Assembly (NCBI GenBank): GCA_947500055.1
Contig: CANMQO010000005.1
Location: 1-64,000, forward strand
Source of the DNA: an uncultured Paracoccaceae bacterium
GTDB lineage: Bacteria > Pseudomonadota > Alphaproteobacteria > Rhodobacterales > Rhodobacteraceae
DNA length: 64,000 nucleotides
Reading direction: 5' to 3'
The translations under genes and the position numbers were made by a program. Positions within the stretch are counted from its first letter, which is position 1; every line of letters starts with the position of its first letter. Below, in pieces: positions 35,558-44,606 of this stretch. The notes below the pieces were generated by a model. It was not told the DNA's origin and ran no database searches. It saw nothing but the letters and a program-made list of their open reading frames with translations.

Positions 35558-36658
35558 ATGTCATTTTTCCGTTCTGTCCTGCTGGGCGCTTCTTTTGTCT
35601 GTTGCGCTGCGACTGCAACATTGGCCTGCAGCCCAAGTTATATTGTCAGACCTGGCGACACATTGTCGGGTATCGCTGTAAGGGAGTTGGGATCACTTTT
35701 CGCCTATCGCAGCATTTACGAGGCCAACCGCGATCTGATCGGTTCTGACCCGGATCTTATTCAAGTTGGTATGCAGTTTCAGATACCTTGCGGGACATCT
35801 GCGGCAAACCCAGTGAACTGGGCTGTTCTGCCCAGCGCACAAACCATCGCCGCCCTGCAAAAGGTGACCGACATCCAGATCCTTGATATCCGGCGGGCGG
35901 GGGATGTATCGAACGGCGTGATCCCCGGCGCGATTTCCGTGCCCTATTCGGAGTGGCGGGGCCCGCGCGGCAACCGCAGCGAAATTCCATCGATCGAAAC
36001 GCTGTCCCGGATTGTCGGCGACTCCGGTCTGCGACCAGATAGGCCCGTTTTGATCGTCCACAACCGTCCCACGGTGATGGATAAAGGGCGTGCCGCATTG
36101 GTCTATTGGATGTTGAAGTCGACGGGGTTTGAGACTTTGGCCATCCTGCAAGACGGGTTCAAGGGGTGGAGTGACGCCGGTTTGCCTGTCTCCGACAGCC
36201 CGATCACCCTGGAGCCTTATGAGGCGGAGTTGCTGTTTTCCCCTGCGTGGCGCGCTGACTTGGTTGATGTCTATGGCGTGGCCACGTCACAGATAACCGG
36301 GTTCCTTTTGGACGCAAGATCGGCGCAGATGTTTTCCAAGATCGGTGATGACGGGAAGGCCGTGGCAACCACATTGCCCCGCGCCCAAAGTGCGCCGGTG
36401 ATGTCATTGCTGGATAGTTTCGGCCCCGGCGTTCCGATTGAAACAGGTGTCGCCGCGGTGACTGCGCATCTGGATGGCCATAATGCAGACTGGCGCACGG
36501 GTGAGGTGGTGATGTTTTGCCAGACCGGAGAGTTGAGCGCGCTAAGCTGGTTTTATGCCTCTGAACTGGCGGGCATGGAGAATATCTCGCTTTATCCGGA
36601 ATCCATCGCTGGCTGGTCCCATGATGGCGGTAAGCTGTTTGCTGGGGAAGAAGAGTAG
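35558..36658 (+). CDS. exported LysM-double rhodanese protein
   Basis: 366 residues. Signal peptide at 1-23, then one LysM domain (about 27-77: YIVRPGDTLSGIAVREL, QVGMQFQIP), which normally binds peptidoglycan. Two rhodanese-like domains follow. The first (about 105-212) has HNRPTVMDKG where the active cysteine loop should be, so it is probably inactive. The second (about 245-360) has C321 in CQTGELS, a plausible persulfide cysteine. This is an unusual domain combination and suggests periplasmic sulfur chemistry held at the cell wall. GAGG precedes the ATG. It lies just upstream of pheT. Confidence 0.8.
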   Translation: MSFFRSVLLGASFVCCAATATLACSPSYIVRPGDTLSGIAVRELGSLFAYRSIYEANRDLIGSDPDLIQVGMQFQIPCGTSAANPVNWAVLPSAQTIAALQKVTDIQILDIRRAGDVSNGVIPGAISVPYSEWRGPRGNRSEIPSIETLSRIVGDSGLRPDRPVLIVHNRPTVMDKGRAALVYWMLKSTGFETLAILQDGFKGWSDAGLPVSDSPITLEPYEAELLFSPAWRADLVDVYGVATSQITGFLLDARSAQMFSKIGDDGKAVATTLPRAQSAPVMSLLDSFGPGVPIETGVAAVTAHLDGHNADWRTGEVVMFCQTGELSALSWFYASELAGMENISLYPESIAGWSHDGGKLFAGEEE

Positions 36659-36723
36659 CGTCTTTCACCTGTCGGTCTGATGCGCTATGAACCCGCGAAC
36701 CGCAGACCCACGGAACCAGACGC

Positions 36724-39120
36724 ATGAAATTCACCCTTTCCTGGCTGAAACGCCATCTTGAGACGGATGCTTCCGTTGCCGAGATCGCAGAAACGCTGAC
36801 CGACCTTGGCCTTGAAGTTGAAGGTATCGAAAACCCTATCGAACGTCTGGCCGATTTTGCCATTGGCAAAGTTGTTTCGGCGGAAAAGCACCCTGATGCC
36901 GACAAGCTGAAAGTGTGCCAGGTTGACACCAAGGACGGCCCCACCCAGATCATTTGCGGCGCACCAAATGCCCGCGCAGGCATCACCGTCGTCATTGCCA
37001 CCCCCGGCACATATGTCCCCGGTATTGATACCACCATCGGTGTCGGCAAGATCCGTGGCATCGAAAGCTACGGCATGATGTGCTCTGAACGCGAGATGGA
37101 GCTGTCGGAGGAGCATGACGGCATTATCGAATTGCCCTCGGGCGAGGTTGGCGACCGCTTTGTTGACTGGTTGGCGGAGAACGAGCCGCAGAAGGTGGAC
37201 CCGGTGATCGAGATCGCGATTACCCCCAACCGCCCGGATGCGCTGGGCGTGCGCGGCGTTGCCCGCGATCTGGCCGCCCGAGGATTGGGTGTGTTGAAAC
37301 CGTTGAGCGTCGCCCCCGTTGCCGCGGCTTTTGCTTCGGATCTGAAAGTGTTCATTGATGACGATACGTTGGATGGCTGCCCTGTTTTCTGTGGTCGTTT
37401 GATCAAGGGCGTCAAGAACGGCCCCAGCCCGGACTGGCTGCAGGCGCAGTTGCGGGCTATCGGATTGCGCCCGATCAGCTTTCTCGTCGATGTCACCAAC
37501 TGGTTCACCTATGACCTGAACCGTCCGTTGCACGTTTTTGATGCGGACAAGGTAAAGGGCAATCTGCGGGTGCATCGTGCCAAAGGTGGCGAGACCCTGA
37601 TGGCGCTGGATGACAAGGAATATACGTTCCAGCCGGGTCAAATGGTGATTTCTGATGACGCGGGCCCGGAAAGCATCGCGGGCATCATGGGTGGCGCGGA
37701 AACAGGTTGTACCTATGAGACTGTGAATGTTTTTGTTGAAAGTGCGTATTGGGACCCGGTTCAGATTGCCTATGCGGGCCGCGCGCTGAAAATCAATTCC
37801 GATGCGCGTTACAGGTTTGAACGTGGCGCGGACCCTGCCTTCACGCCCGAAGGGTTGGAACATGCTGTGCGTATGATCGTGGATCATGCTGGTGGTGAGG
37901 CCTCTGAGATGATTGTTGCCGGTGCTGTGCCAGACACATCGCGCGCCTACCGTCTAGATACGGATCGTTGTTCATCACTGGTGGGCATGGATATTCCAGC
38001 CGACACGCAACATGCATCGCTGACCGCGCTTGGTTTCAGGATGGAAGGCGACATGGCCCATGTCCCTTCATGGCGTCCCGATGTGCAGGGCGAGGCGGAT
38101 CTGGTGGAAGAGGTCGCGCGTATCGCATCCCTGACCAAGCTGGAGGGCAGGCCGCTGCCCCGTATTCAGCCGGGCGTGCCAAAGCCGATCCTGACCGCCA
38201 GCCAGACACGGCAGCAGGCCGCGCGCCGTACTGCTGCGGCGCTGGGTTATAATGAATGTGTGACCTACAGCTTTGTGGATGACGCCGCCGCAAAACTGTT
38301 TGGTGGCGGTGATGATGCGACCATGCTGGAAAACCCGATCTCCAGCGAAATGTCCCATATGCGCCCTAACCTGTTGCCCGGTCTGCTGCGCGCAGCGGCC
38401 CGTAATCAGGCGCGCGGTTTCTCGGATATGGCTCTGTTCGAGGTGGGCGCGGGTTTCCATGGTGGCGAGCCGGGTGAGCAGCATAATCTGGTAACTGGCG
38501 TTCTGATCGGCCGCACCGGGCCAAAGGATGTGCATGGCACATCGCGCCCCGTTGACCTGTATGATGCCAAGGCGGATGCAGAGGCCGTTTTGGCCGCGAT
38601 CGGGGCCCCGGCAAAGGTGCAAATCCTGCGCGGTGCGTCTGGCTGGTGGCATCCCGGTCGCCACGGCAAGATCTGCCTTGGTCCCAAGAAAGTGCTTGCT
38701 GTGTTCGGCGAATTGCACCCACGTGTGCTTGCCGCGCTGGATGTCAAAGGCCCTGCCGTTGGCTTTACGATTTGGCCGGATGAGGTGCCGCAGCGCAAGA
38801 ACAAGTCGGCGACACGCGGGGCATTGGCGGCGACTGATCTGCAGGCGGTGGAACGCGATTTTGCCTTTGTCGTTGATGCGGAGGTTGAGGCGCTGACGCT
38901 GGTCAATGCCGCCGCGGGCGCTGACAAGGCGTTGATTGCGGATGTACGCATCTTTGACGAATTCATTGGCGGTAGCTTGGGCGAGGGCAAGAAATCGCTC
39001 GCCGTTACTGTCCGGTTGCAGCCAACCGAAAAGACGTTGAAAGACGCGGATATCGAGGCCGTCAGCGCCAAGATCGTTGAGAAGGTGACCAAGGCGACTG
39101 GCGGTAGCCTACGCGGCTAG
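36724..39120 (+). CDS. pheT: phenylalanyl-tRNA synthetase beta subunit
   Basis: 798 residues, the usual length. Domains in order: tRNA-binding OB fold with HPDADKLKVCQVDT and IICGAPNARAG (about 40-150), B3/B4 editing region (about 210-400, with PNRPDALGVRGVARDL before it), B5 domain, synthetase-like core (about 480-690), and C-terminal FDX-ACB anticodon domain (about 700-797, FVVDAEVEAL, KKSLAVTVRLQP). Its 3' end overlaps the convergent lysR-type gene by 12 nt. Confidence 0.97.
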   Translation: MKFTLSWLKRHLETDASVAEIAETLTDLGLEVEGIENPIERLADFAIGKVVSAEKHPDADKLKVCQVDTKDGPTQIICGAPNARAGITVVIATPGTYVPGIDTTIGVGKIRGIESYGMMCSEREMELSEEHDGIIELPSGEVGDRFVDWLAENEPQKVDPVIEIAITPNRPDALGVRGVARDLAARGLGVLKPLSVAPVAAAFASDLKVFIDDDTLDGCPVFCGRLIKGVKNGPSPDWLQAQLRAIGLRPISFLVDVTNWFTYDLNRPLHVFDADKVKGNLRVHRAKGGETLMALDDKEYTFQPGQMVISDDAGPESIAGIMGGAETGCTYETVNVFVESAYWDPVQIAYAGRALKINSDARYRFERGADPAFTPEGLEHAVRMIVDHAGGEASEMIVAGAVPDTSRAYRLDTDRCSSLVGMDIPADTQHASLTALGFRMEGDMAHVPSWRPDVQGEADLVEEVARIASLTKLEGRPLPRIQPGVPKPILTASQTRQQAARRTAAALGYNECVTYSFVDDAAAKLFGGGDDATMLENPISSEMSHMRPNLLPGLLRAAARNQARGFSDMALFEVGAGFHGGEPGEQHNLVTGVLIGRTGPKDVHGTSRPVDLYDAKADAEAVLAAIGAPAKVQILRGASGWWHPGRHGKICLGPKKVLAVFGELHPRVLAALDVKGPAVGFTIWPDEVPQRKNKSATRGALAATDLQAVERDFAFVVDAEVEALTLVNAAAGADKALIADVRIFDEFIGGSLGEGKKSLAVTVRLQPTEKTLKDADIEAVSAKIVEKVTKATGGSLRG

Positions 39121-39987
39121 TGCCTCGGCCAAAGTATCGAACACCAGCCTGATCTTTGGGCTGGTGTGAATCTCGCGATGGGTCGTCAGCCAGACTGGAA
39201 AAGTGATTGGTGCGACTTGCGGCAGGATCCTGATCACGCGTGGGTCGTTATCCGCGAAATCCGCATACATCGGGCAAACACCCAATCCTGCGCAAACCAT
39301 TTCCCACGCCACCAGCCCGTTGCGCGACAAGCTACGAAAATTCTTGTCAGTGACGGGTACATCAATGTTGTTCAGATAAGAAACAGTTTCCGCGATGTCT
39401 CCGAAACCAACAAAGGCGTGATTGATCAACTCAGCCTTGCTGCGGGGTGCGCCATGTTCCTGGATATAGGATCGCGCTGCATAAAAATGCGCATCCGCTT
39501 GTTTCACAAGGCGCGTCACGAGGTCGGGCTGTTCGGACCTGACATGCCGGATCGCGACATCGGCCTCTCGGCGGGTCAGGTCGCGAATGTCATTTGCCGC
39601 GACAACGTCGACACGAAGACCGGGCGCGCGGTTGCGCAGCCGCTTGACCACCGTGGGCAACACGGATGCGGACAGAATATCGCTGGCAGTGATCCGCACG
39701 TCGCCTTCGATGGATAGTGATTGCCCCATTGCAGACAGCGCGACCCTGTCAGCCGCATCACCCATCTGACGGACGTGGCCCAGCATTTCGCGACCAGCCT
39801 GCGTCAGTTCCAAACCACGCCCGACGCGCTCAAACAGCAGCAGGTTCAGTTCGGCCTCGAGCGCACTGATCTGGCGCCCCAGGGTTGGCTGGGTCAGGCC
39901 AAGGTGACGCGCCGCCGCCGATAGTGAGCCGTGCTCGGCCGTCGCCAGAAAGGCCCGCATACGATTCCAGTCAAAAGGCGAATTCAT
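39109..39987 (-). CDS. LysR-family transcriptional regulator
   Basis: 292 residues. N-terminal helix-turn-helix: FLATAEHGSLSAAARHLGLTQPTLGRQISALE. The rest is a LysR substrate-binding domain. The ATG at 39987 is preferred; an in-frame start lies 4 codons upstream. It is divergent from the methyltransferase-GNAT-YtoQ genes, the likeliest targets, though no T-N11-A site was firmly identified. Confidence 0.92.
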   Translation of the reverse strand: MNSPFDWNRMRAFLATAEHGSLSAAARHLGLTQPTLGRQISALEAELNLLLFERVGRGLELTQAGREMLGHVRQMGDAADRVALSAMGQSLSIEGDVRITASDILSASVLPTVVKRLRNRAPGLRVDVVAANDIRDLTRREADVAIRHVRSEQPDLVTRLVKQADAHFYAARSYIQEHGAPRSKAELINHAFVGFGDIAETVSYLNNIDVPVTDKNFRSLSRNGLVAWEMVCAGLGVCPMYADFADNDPRVIRILPQVAPITFPVWLTTHREIHTSPKIRLVFDTLAEALAA

Positions 39988-40071
39988 GCAAATTAGCATA
40001 CAAGAGGTACGAATTTCGTCAATTCCATGCGGTGATGCATGAAGCTATGGTCGAAAAAAAAGGATCGCTCC

Positions 40072-40722
40072 ATGACGGATTATGCCAATTTCTGGAATAG
40101 CGCCGCGCCAAAATATGCGCAGTCACCCATCGCGGATGTTGCCGCCTATGAATACACGCTGGACCGCACACGCAGTTACCTGAAACCTGATGACCAGGTC
40201 TTGGAACTGGGCTGTGGCACCGGTTCGACGGCCCTGCTGCTCGCGCCCCAAGTCAAACAAATCACTGCGATGGATATTTCCACCGCGATGCTGGCCATTG
40301 CCAGGGAAAAGACCGACAAGGCGGGTGTCAAGAACCTGCAATTCGTCGAAAGCGACGCGGTTCCCGATACCGGCAAGTATGATGTTGTCATGGGCTATAG
40401 CCTGTTTCACCTCGTGCCAGACATGGAGGCACGCTTCGCCCAGATCAACGCTCTGCTGCCCGAAGGTGGGTATTTCATCTCCAAAACGGTCTGCCTGGCC
40501 GAGGCGGGAACAGGGATTGGCGGGCGTTTGAAATCACTGATGATCCGGGTGATGATCCCGCTGATGCAACTGGTCGGCAAGGCCCCCTATGTGCGCAGGT
40601 TTACAGCGTTGGAACTGGAGGCGGCGGTGACGAATGCTGGTTTTGAGATCATCGAAAGCGGCAATCACCCCAAGGGGCCGCCGCCTGCCCACTACATCGT
40701 CGCCTGTAAACGCAAGAGCTGA
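40072..40722 (+). CDS. class I SAM-dependent methyltransferase
   Basis: 216 residues. Motif I is VLELGCGTGSTALLLA (about 44-59), followed by ITAMDISTAMLAIAREK and VESDAVPDTGKYDVVMGYSLFHLV. It follows the Methyltransf_11/25 pattern; the acceptor is unknown. The start at 40072 follows an AGGAT site; the frame opens 11 codons earlier at a lysine-rich stretch. GNAT and YtoQ genes follow on the same strand at 33 and 14 nt, so an operon is likely. Confidence 0.88.
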   Translation: MTDYANFWNSAAPKYAQSPIADVAAYEYTLDRTRSYLKPDDQVLELGCGTGSTALLLAPQVKQITAMDISTAMLAIAREKTDKAGVKNLQFVESDAVPDTGKYDVVMGYSLFHLVPDMEARFAQINALLPEGGYFISKTVCLAEAGTGIGGRLKSLMIRVMIPLMQLVGKAPYVRRFTALELEAAVTNAGFEIIESGNHPKGPPPAHYIVACKRKS

Positions 40723-40755
40723 TAAACTGCTGCCGGTAGCAAGCAAGAGGTCAGC

Positions 40756-41199
40756 ATGCGCAAGGCACATAAACCCGTCATGCGGCGGGCAACGCAGGAT
40801 GATACCGCAGGTCTTGCCGCTTGCATCACTGCGGCCTACGCGCCGTTTCTTGCACAAGGGCTTGAACTGCCGCCGGTCAGCGCGGGGATAGACGAAGACA
40901 TCGCCAACCACCATGTTTGGCTCGCGGAAAGTGGCGGGCAAATCGTTGGCGGTGTTGTGCTGGTGCTGAACGACAAGGCGCATCTGGCAAATCTGGCGGT
41001 TCACCCGGATGCTGGCGGTCAGGGGCTTGGTCGTCGGCTAATTGATCAAGCCCAGCATGCCGCAAAGGTGGCAGGCCACAACTGCATTCATCTGGCAACG
41101 CATATTGATATGTCCGCAACGCAGAAATTTTATCGCCGGTTGGGGTGGCAAGAGGCTGGGCAAGAGGGCAATAAGGTTTACTTTGCCAAAGAACTGTAA
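40756..41199 (+). CDS. GNAT-family N-acetyltransferase
   Basis: 147 residues. The acetyl-CoA pocket reads LAVHPDAGGQGLGRRLIDQA, with LANLAVHP before it and FYRRLGW at the end of the fold. It begins MRRATQDDTAGLAACI-like, a normal GNAT N-terminus. Ribosome site AAGAGG precedes the ATG. Substrate is unknown; it shares an operon with a methyltransferase and YtoQ. Confidence 0.88.
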   Translation: MRKAHKPVMRRATQDDTAGLAACITAAYAPFLAQGLELPPVSAGIDEDIANHHVWLAESGGQIVGGVVLVLNDKAHLANLAVHPDAGGQGLGRRLIDQAQHAAKVAGHNCIHLATHIDMSATQKFYRRLGWQEAGQEGNKVYFAKEL

Positions 41200-41213
41200 G
41201 CAGGAGCCCACCC

Positions 41214-41663
41214 ATGACATTGAAAATCTATCTTTCGGGCGAGATTCACACCGACTGGCGCGACCAGATCATCCAGGGGGCGGCCGGGCTGGATGTTCAT
41301 TTCTCAGCCCCGGTAACGGATCACGACGCATCTGATGATTGCGGTGTTGCCATCATGGGTGCAGAGCCTGACAAGTTCTGGCATGACAACAAGGGCGCGA
41401 ACCTCAATGCGATCCGGACCCGCCATGGCATTCAGAATGCCGATATCGTCGTTGTCCGCTTTGGTGAAAAATACAAACAGTGGAACGCGGCCTTTGATGC
41501 CGGCTATGCGGCGGCCCTTGGCAAGTCACTGATCGTGATGCACGGCCCAGAGCATCAGCACCCATTGAAAGAAGTGGATGCTGCGGCCCTCGCGGTCGTG
41601 CAAGAACCGCAGCAAGTGATTGATATCCTGTCCTATGTGCTGAACGGGACGTTGCCGGGTTAG
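41214..41663 (+). CDS. ytoQ: YtoQ family protein
   Basis: 149 residues matching the YtoQ family, a relative of nucleoside 2-deoxyribosyltransferases: KIYLSGEIHTDWRDQI at the start, GAEPDKFWHDNKGANLNAIRT, and FGEKYKQWNAAFDAGYAAALG. The biological reaction is not established. It starts 14 nt after the GNAT gene and its 3' end overlaps the convergent GST gene by 4 nt. Confidence 0.9.
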   Translation: MTLKIYLSGEIHTDWRDQIIQGAAGLDVHFSAPVTDHDASDDCGVAIMGAEPDKFWHDNKGANLNAIRTRHGIQNADIVVVRFGEKYKQWNAAFDAGYAAALGKSLIVMHGPEHQHPLKEVDAAALAVVQEPQQVIDILSYVLNGTLPG

Positions 41664-42355
41664 GACGGGTCGGGGATGCGCCTTGCCTTTTCCACGGCAG
41701 GGCGCGCAAAAAACCGCTCAACATAGGCTGGCACGTTTTTCAGGTCATGATAGCCGACCGCGTCCTTCGTCCCGTAATATTCCAGTGCATTGATCCATGG
41801 CGCAATCGCTATATCGGCGATGGAAAAATCGCCCGCAATCCAATCCTTTCCGGCCAGTTGTTTTTCGACGACCGCAAGCAATCGGATCGCCTCGTCGCGA
41901 TAGCGTTCGCGTGGACGCGGATCATCAATGTCCTTGCCAGCGAATTTGTAAAAGAACCCCATCTGCCCCAGCATCGGACCAAGCCCGCCCATCTGGAACA
42001 TCAGCCATTGGGTGATCTGCGCCTTTTCCGCAGCGTTGGAGCCCAGAAACTTTCCTGATTTTTCAGCGAGATAGAGTAGGATTGCCCCACTTTCGAAGAT
42101 GCCCAATGGCCCGTTTGGTCCGTTCGGGTCAATGATCGCGGGGATCTTGTTATTTGGATTGAGTGACAGGAATTCGGGGCTTTTGACATCGCTGTCGGAC
42201 AAAGTAACCAGATGCGGTTCATAAGCGAGGCCCATCTCCTCCAGCGCGATCGATACCTTCACCCCATTGGGTGTCGGGTAGGAGTAAAGCTGGATCACGT
42301 TCGGGTCCCTGGCAGGCCAACGCTGCGTGATTGGAAATGCGGTAAGGTCGGTCAT
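41660..42355 (-). CDS. glutathione S-transferase family protein (YfcG/YghU type)
   Basis: 231 residues. The N-terminal thioredoxin-like domain reads VIQLYSYPTPNGVKVSIALEEMGL and NNKIPAIIDP with the conserved cis-proline and the ES of IFESGAIL; the C-terminal helical domain begins near 120 (ITQWLMFQMGGLGPMLGQ). The N(G)VK pattern fits the Nu/YfcG-YghU group, which reduces disulfides and peroxides. The start follows AAGGAC; the frame extends 47 codons more. Glutathione use is inferred from family. Confidence 0.9.
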   Translation of the reverse strand: MTDLTAFPITQRWPARDPNVIQLYSYPTPNGVKVSIALEEMGLAYEPHLVTLSDSDVKSPEFLSLNPNNKIPAIIDPNGPNGPLGIFESGAILLYLAEKSGKFLGSNAAEKAQITQWLMFQMGGLGPMLGQMGFFYKFAGKDIDDPRPRERYRDEAIRLLAVVEKQLAGKDWIAGDFSIADIAIAPWINALEYYGTKDAVGYHDLKNVPAYVERFFARPAVEKARRIPDPS

Positions 42356-42513
42356 TTGGGCAGTCCTTTTTGATGCCTGCGGTTCTGTAAAAAGGTAAGG
42401 GGAAAAATAGGCAATAAAACCCGTGTTTCTGTGGGCAGGTTTCGGTATGTATGTGCGTAGTTGCGCAGTGGGCCAGAAGATCCGCGCGCCAGTCAATAGT
42501 TGCGGGGGAACGC

Positions 42514-42915
42514 ATGATTCAAGAATTCAAGGACTTCATCGCTAAGGGCAATGTCATGGACATGGCCGTTGGTATCATCATTGGTGCCGCCTTTACGGCC
42601 ATTGTCACATCTCTTGTGACTGACCTAATCAATCCGATTATTGGTCTATTCATGGGCGGCGTGGATTTTTCCGCCATGGGTATCGCGTTGGGTGAAGGTG
42701 AGGATGCTGGTGTCTTTGCCTATGGTAACTTCATTATGGCATTGATCAATTTCCTGATCATCGCATGGGTCGTCTTCATGCTGGTCAAGGCAGTGAACCG
42801 AGTCAAAGAGGCATCGACCGCTGAAAAGGAAGAGCCAGCACCAGAAGAGCCCAAGGGCCCGACCGTTGAGGAGTTGCTGGCCGAAATTCGCGATTCACTC
42901 AAGGCTAAATCCTGA
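42514..42915 (+). CDS. mscL: large-conductance mechanosensitive channel
   Basis: 133 residues. It opens under membrane tension to release solutes during osmotic downshock. TM1 lies at about 15-45 ([18 protein letters not shown]), a periplasmic loop at 50-75, TM2 at about 75-100 ([19 protein letters not shown]), and the C-terminal helix ends [15 protein letters not shown]. The start at 42514 follows GGGGGAA; the open frame is 21 codons longer. A strong intrinsic terminator follows. Confidence 0.95.
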   Translation: MIQEFKDFIAKGNVMDMAVGIIIGAAFTAIVTSLVTDLINPIIGLFMGGVDFSAMGIALGEGEDAGVFAYGNFIMALINFLIIAWVVFMLVKAVNRVKEASTAEKEEPAPEEPKGPTVEELLAEIRDSLKAKS

Positions 42916-42941
42916 TCGTCAGGTGCTAGAACGAGCGAATG

Positions 42942-42970
42942 AAAGCCCGCCGTCCGAGCGGGCTTTTTTT
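42942..42970 (+). terminator. intrinsic terminator after mscL
   Basis: AAAGCCCGC and GCGGGCTTT form a 9-bp stem with a 7-nt loop ending in a run of seven T. It lies 27 nt after the mscL stop and just before the ribosome site of the next gene. Confidence 0.92.
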
Positions 42971-42992
42971 GTTTAAGGAGGAGGAGAAAACC

Positions 42993-43304
42993 ATGAAGTA
43001 TGTTGCAGCTTTTTGTGGCTTGTCGATACTCGGTTTGCAGGCCTGCACGATGCCGCCTGACGAACCCGCCTATTCCCCGCCAGAAGCGTCCGGATTGGTT
43101 GGCGTTCGTCCGTATCCGACCGAGGGCGATGTTTGTCAGGTGATTGGTGAAAACGCACTGACTGTGGAGTATCTTGATGATGCTGCTGTATTGATCGGCT
43201 GCCCAGAGAGCGAAGTCGGCGCAATCTCTGATCGCGAAGCCGAAGGTGCGCAGCGGGTCGATCAGGTCGGCTCTTGGGTTCTGTTGTCACAGCCCCTTCG
43301 CTAG
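42993..43304 (+). CDS. small lipoprotein, unknown function
   Basis: 103 residues. Signal peptide with lipobox LQAC (cysteine at residue 18), then MPPDEPAYSPPEASG and a short folded domain containing two cysteines (GDVCQVIGEN, VLIGCPESE). A strong ribosome site (AAGGAGGAGGAG) precedes the ATG. The GENALTVEYLDDAAVLIGCPE pattern resembles short roseobacter lipoproteins of unknown role. Confidence 0.8.
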   Translation: MKYVAAFCGLSILGLQACTMPPDEPAYSPPEASGLVGVRPYPTEGDVCQVIGENALTVEYLDDAAVLIGCPESEVGAISDREAEGAQRVDQVGSWVLLSQPLR

Positions 43305-43312
43305 AAGGGATT

Positions 43313-43344
43313 TCGGCTTACCGCCTTGTATGGCGATAAGCCGA
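43313..43344. terminator. bidirectional terminator hairpin
   Basis: TCGGCTTA/TAAGCCGA plus inner CGCC/GGCG form a 12-bp interrupted stem with a 6-nt loop, placed between the convergent lipoprotein and alanine dehydrogenase genes. Flanking AAA/TTT is short, so efficiency in either direction is uncertain. Confidence 0.7.
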
Positions 43345-43352
43345 GAAAGATA

Positions 43353-44471
43353 TTACGCCTTGAGGGCCAGATTGGGTGAGAGGACGTCAATCCCCAGTGC
43401 CTTGCCCACCGCGTAGTAGGTCAAGTTGCCTGCATGCACGTTCAAGCCGTTCAGCAGATGCGGGTCATCCTCGCAGGCTTGGCGCCAGCCCTTGTCGGCC
43501 AGTGCCAGCATGAATGGCATCGTCGCGTTGCCCAAGGCGATCGTTGACGTCCGCGCAACTGCGCCGGGCATGTTGGCAACGCAGTAATGCATGATGCCAT
43601 CAACCTCATAGATCGGATCTTGGTGAGTCGTCGCTTTGGATGTTTCAAAGCAGCCGCCCTGATCAATGGCCACGTCAACCAGTGCCGCGCCCGGTTTGAG
43701 TTCGGACAGCTGCGCCCGCGAGATCAGTTTTGGTGCCGCGGCACCCGGGATCAGAACCGCGCCGATGATCATATCGGCCTGTTGGGCCAATTCGATTGTA
43801 TTGCCCGCAGAGGCGTAGCTGTTTTTGAAGACACCCCCAAAGGCATCGTCGAGATAGCGCAGACGGGGCAGGGAACGATCCAGCACGGTCACATCGGCGC
43901 CCATCCCAGCTGCGATTTTCGCCGCGTGAGTGCCGACAACACCGCCGCCGATGACAACCACGCGGGCTGGTCCGACACCGGGGACGCCGCCCATCAAGAC
44001 GCCGCGTCCACCATTTGCCTTTTGCAGCGTCCAGGAACCTACTTGCGGGGCCAGACGTCCGGCAACTTCGGACATTGGTGCCAGCAGTGGCAGGCCCCCA
44101 CGGTCATCAGTCACGGTTTCATATGCGATGCAGGTGGCACCGGATTCCATCAGGTCCTTGGTTTGCTCGGGATCCGGGGCGAGGTGCAGATAAGTGAACA
44201 AAATCTGCCCTTCACGCAGCATCTTCCGCTCAATTGCCTGCGGTTCTTTCACTTTTACGATCATATCGGCAGTCTCAAAGACTTCCGCAGCCGTGCCGAC
44301 AATCGTGGCGCCAATGGCGGTATAGTCCTCGTCGGGGAAGCCCGCGCCGACGCCCGCATTGGTTTCGACTGTGACTTTGTGGCCGTGGTTGATCGCTTCG
44401 TGGGCCGCGTTTGGCGTCAGGCCAACGCGAAACTCCTGCGGTTTGATTTCCTTGGGGCATCCGATGTGCAT
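43353..44471 (-). CDS. ald: alanine dehydrogenase
   Basis: Interconverts L-alanine and pyruvate plus ammonia with NAD. 372 residues, the standard length. Signatures: GCPKEIKPQEFRVGLTP at the start, K in VKVKEPQ, FTYLHLAPD with the catalytic histidine, NAD loop VVIGGGVVGTHAAKIAAGMGA, and D269-region VDVAIDQGGCFETS. GGAGGAGA precedes the ATG. A divergent Lrp regulator starts 135 nt away and probably controls it. Confidence 0.96.
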   Translation of the reverse strand: MHIGCPKEIKPQEFRVGLTPNAAHEAINHGHKVTVETNAGVGAGFPDEDYTAIGATIVGTAAEVFETADMIVKVKEPQAIERKMLREGQILFTYLHLAPDPEQTKDLMESGATCIAYETVTDDRGGLPLLAPMSEVAGRLAPQVGSWTLQKANGGRGVLMGGVPGVGPARVVVIGGGVVGTHAAKIAAGMGADVTVLDRSLPRLRYLDDAFGGVFKNSYASAGNTIELAQQADMIIGAVLIPGAAAPKLISRAQLSELKPGAALVDVAIDQGGCFETSKATTHQDPIYEVDGIMHYCVANMPGAVARTSTIALGNATMPFMLALADKGWRQACEDDPHLLNGLNVHAGNLTYYAVGKALGIDVLSPNLALKA

Positions 44472-44606
44472 GATTGGTCTCCTCCATCCTTTGCCGGGAT
44501 CATCGGCGCAGTTCCTTGCAATGTCTTGGGCAATCTACTTGGATGATAGCGGTATCTGTCGTAGGAACATGCGCAATGGCAGAAGTTTTTCGAAGGAATC
44601 TGCGTC

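Noticed and set aside
36685..37887. 400-codon reverse frame opposite pheT
   Set aside because: Antisense of well-conserved pheT; composition is typical of a reverse shadow in GC-rich DNA.
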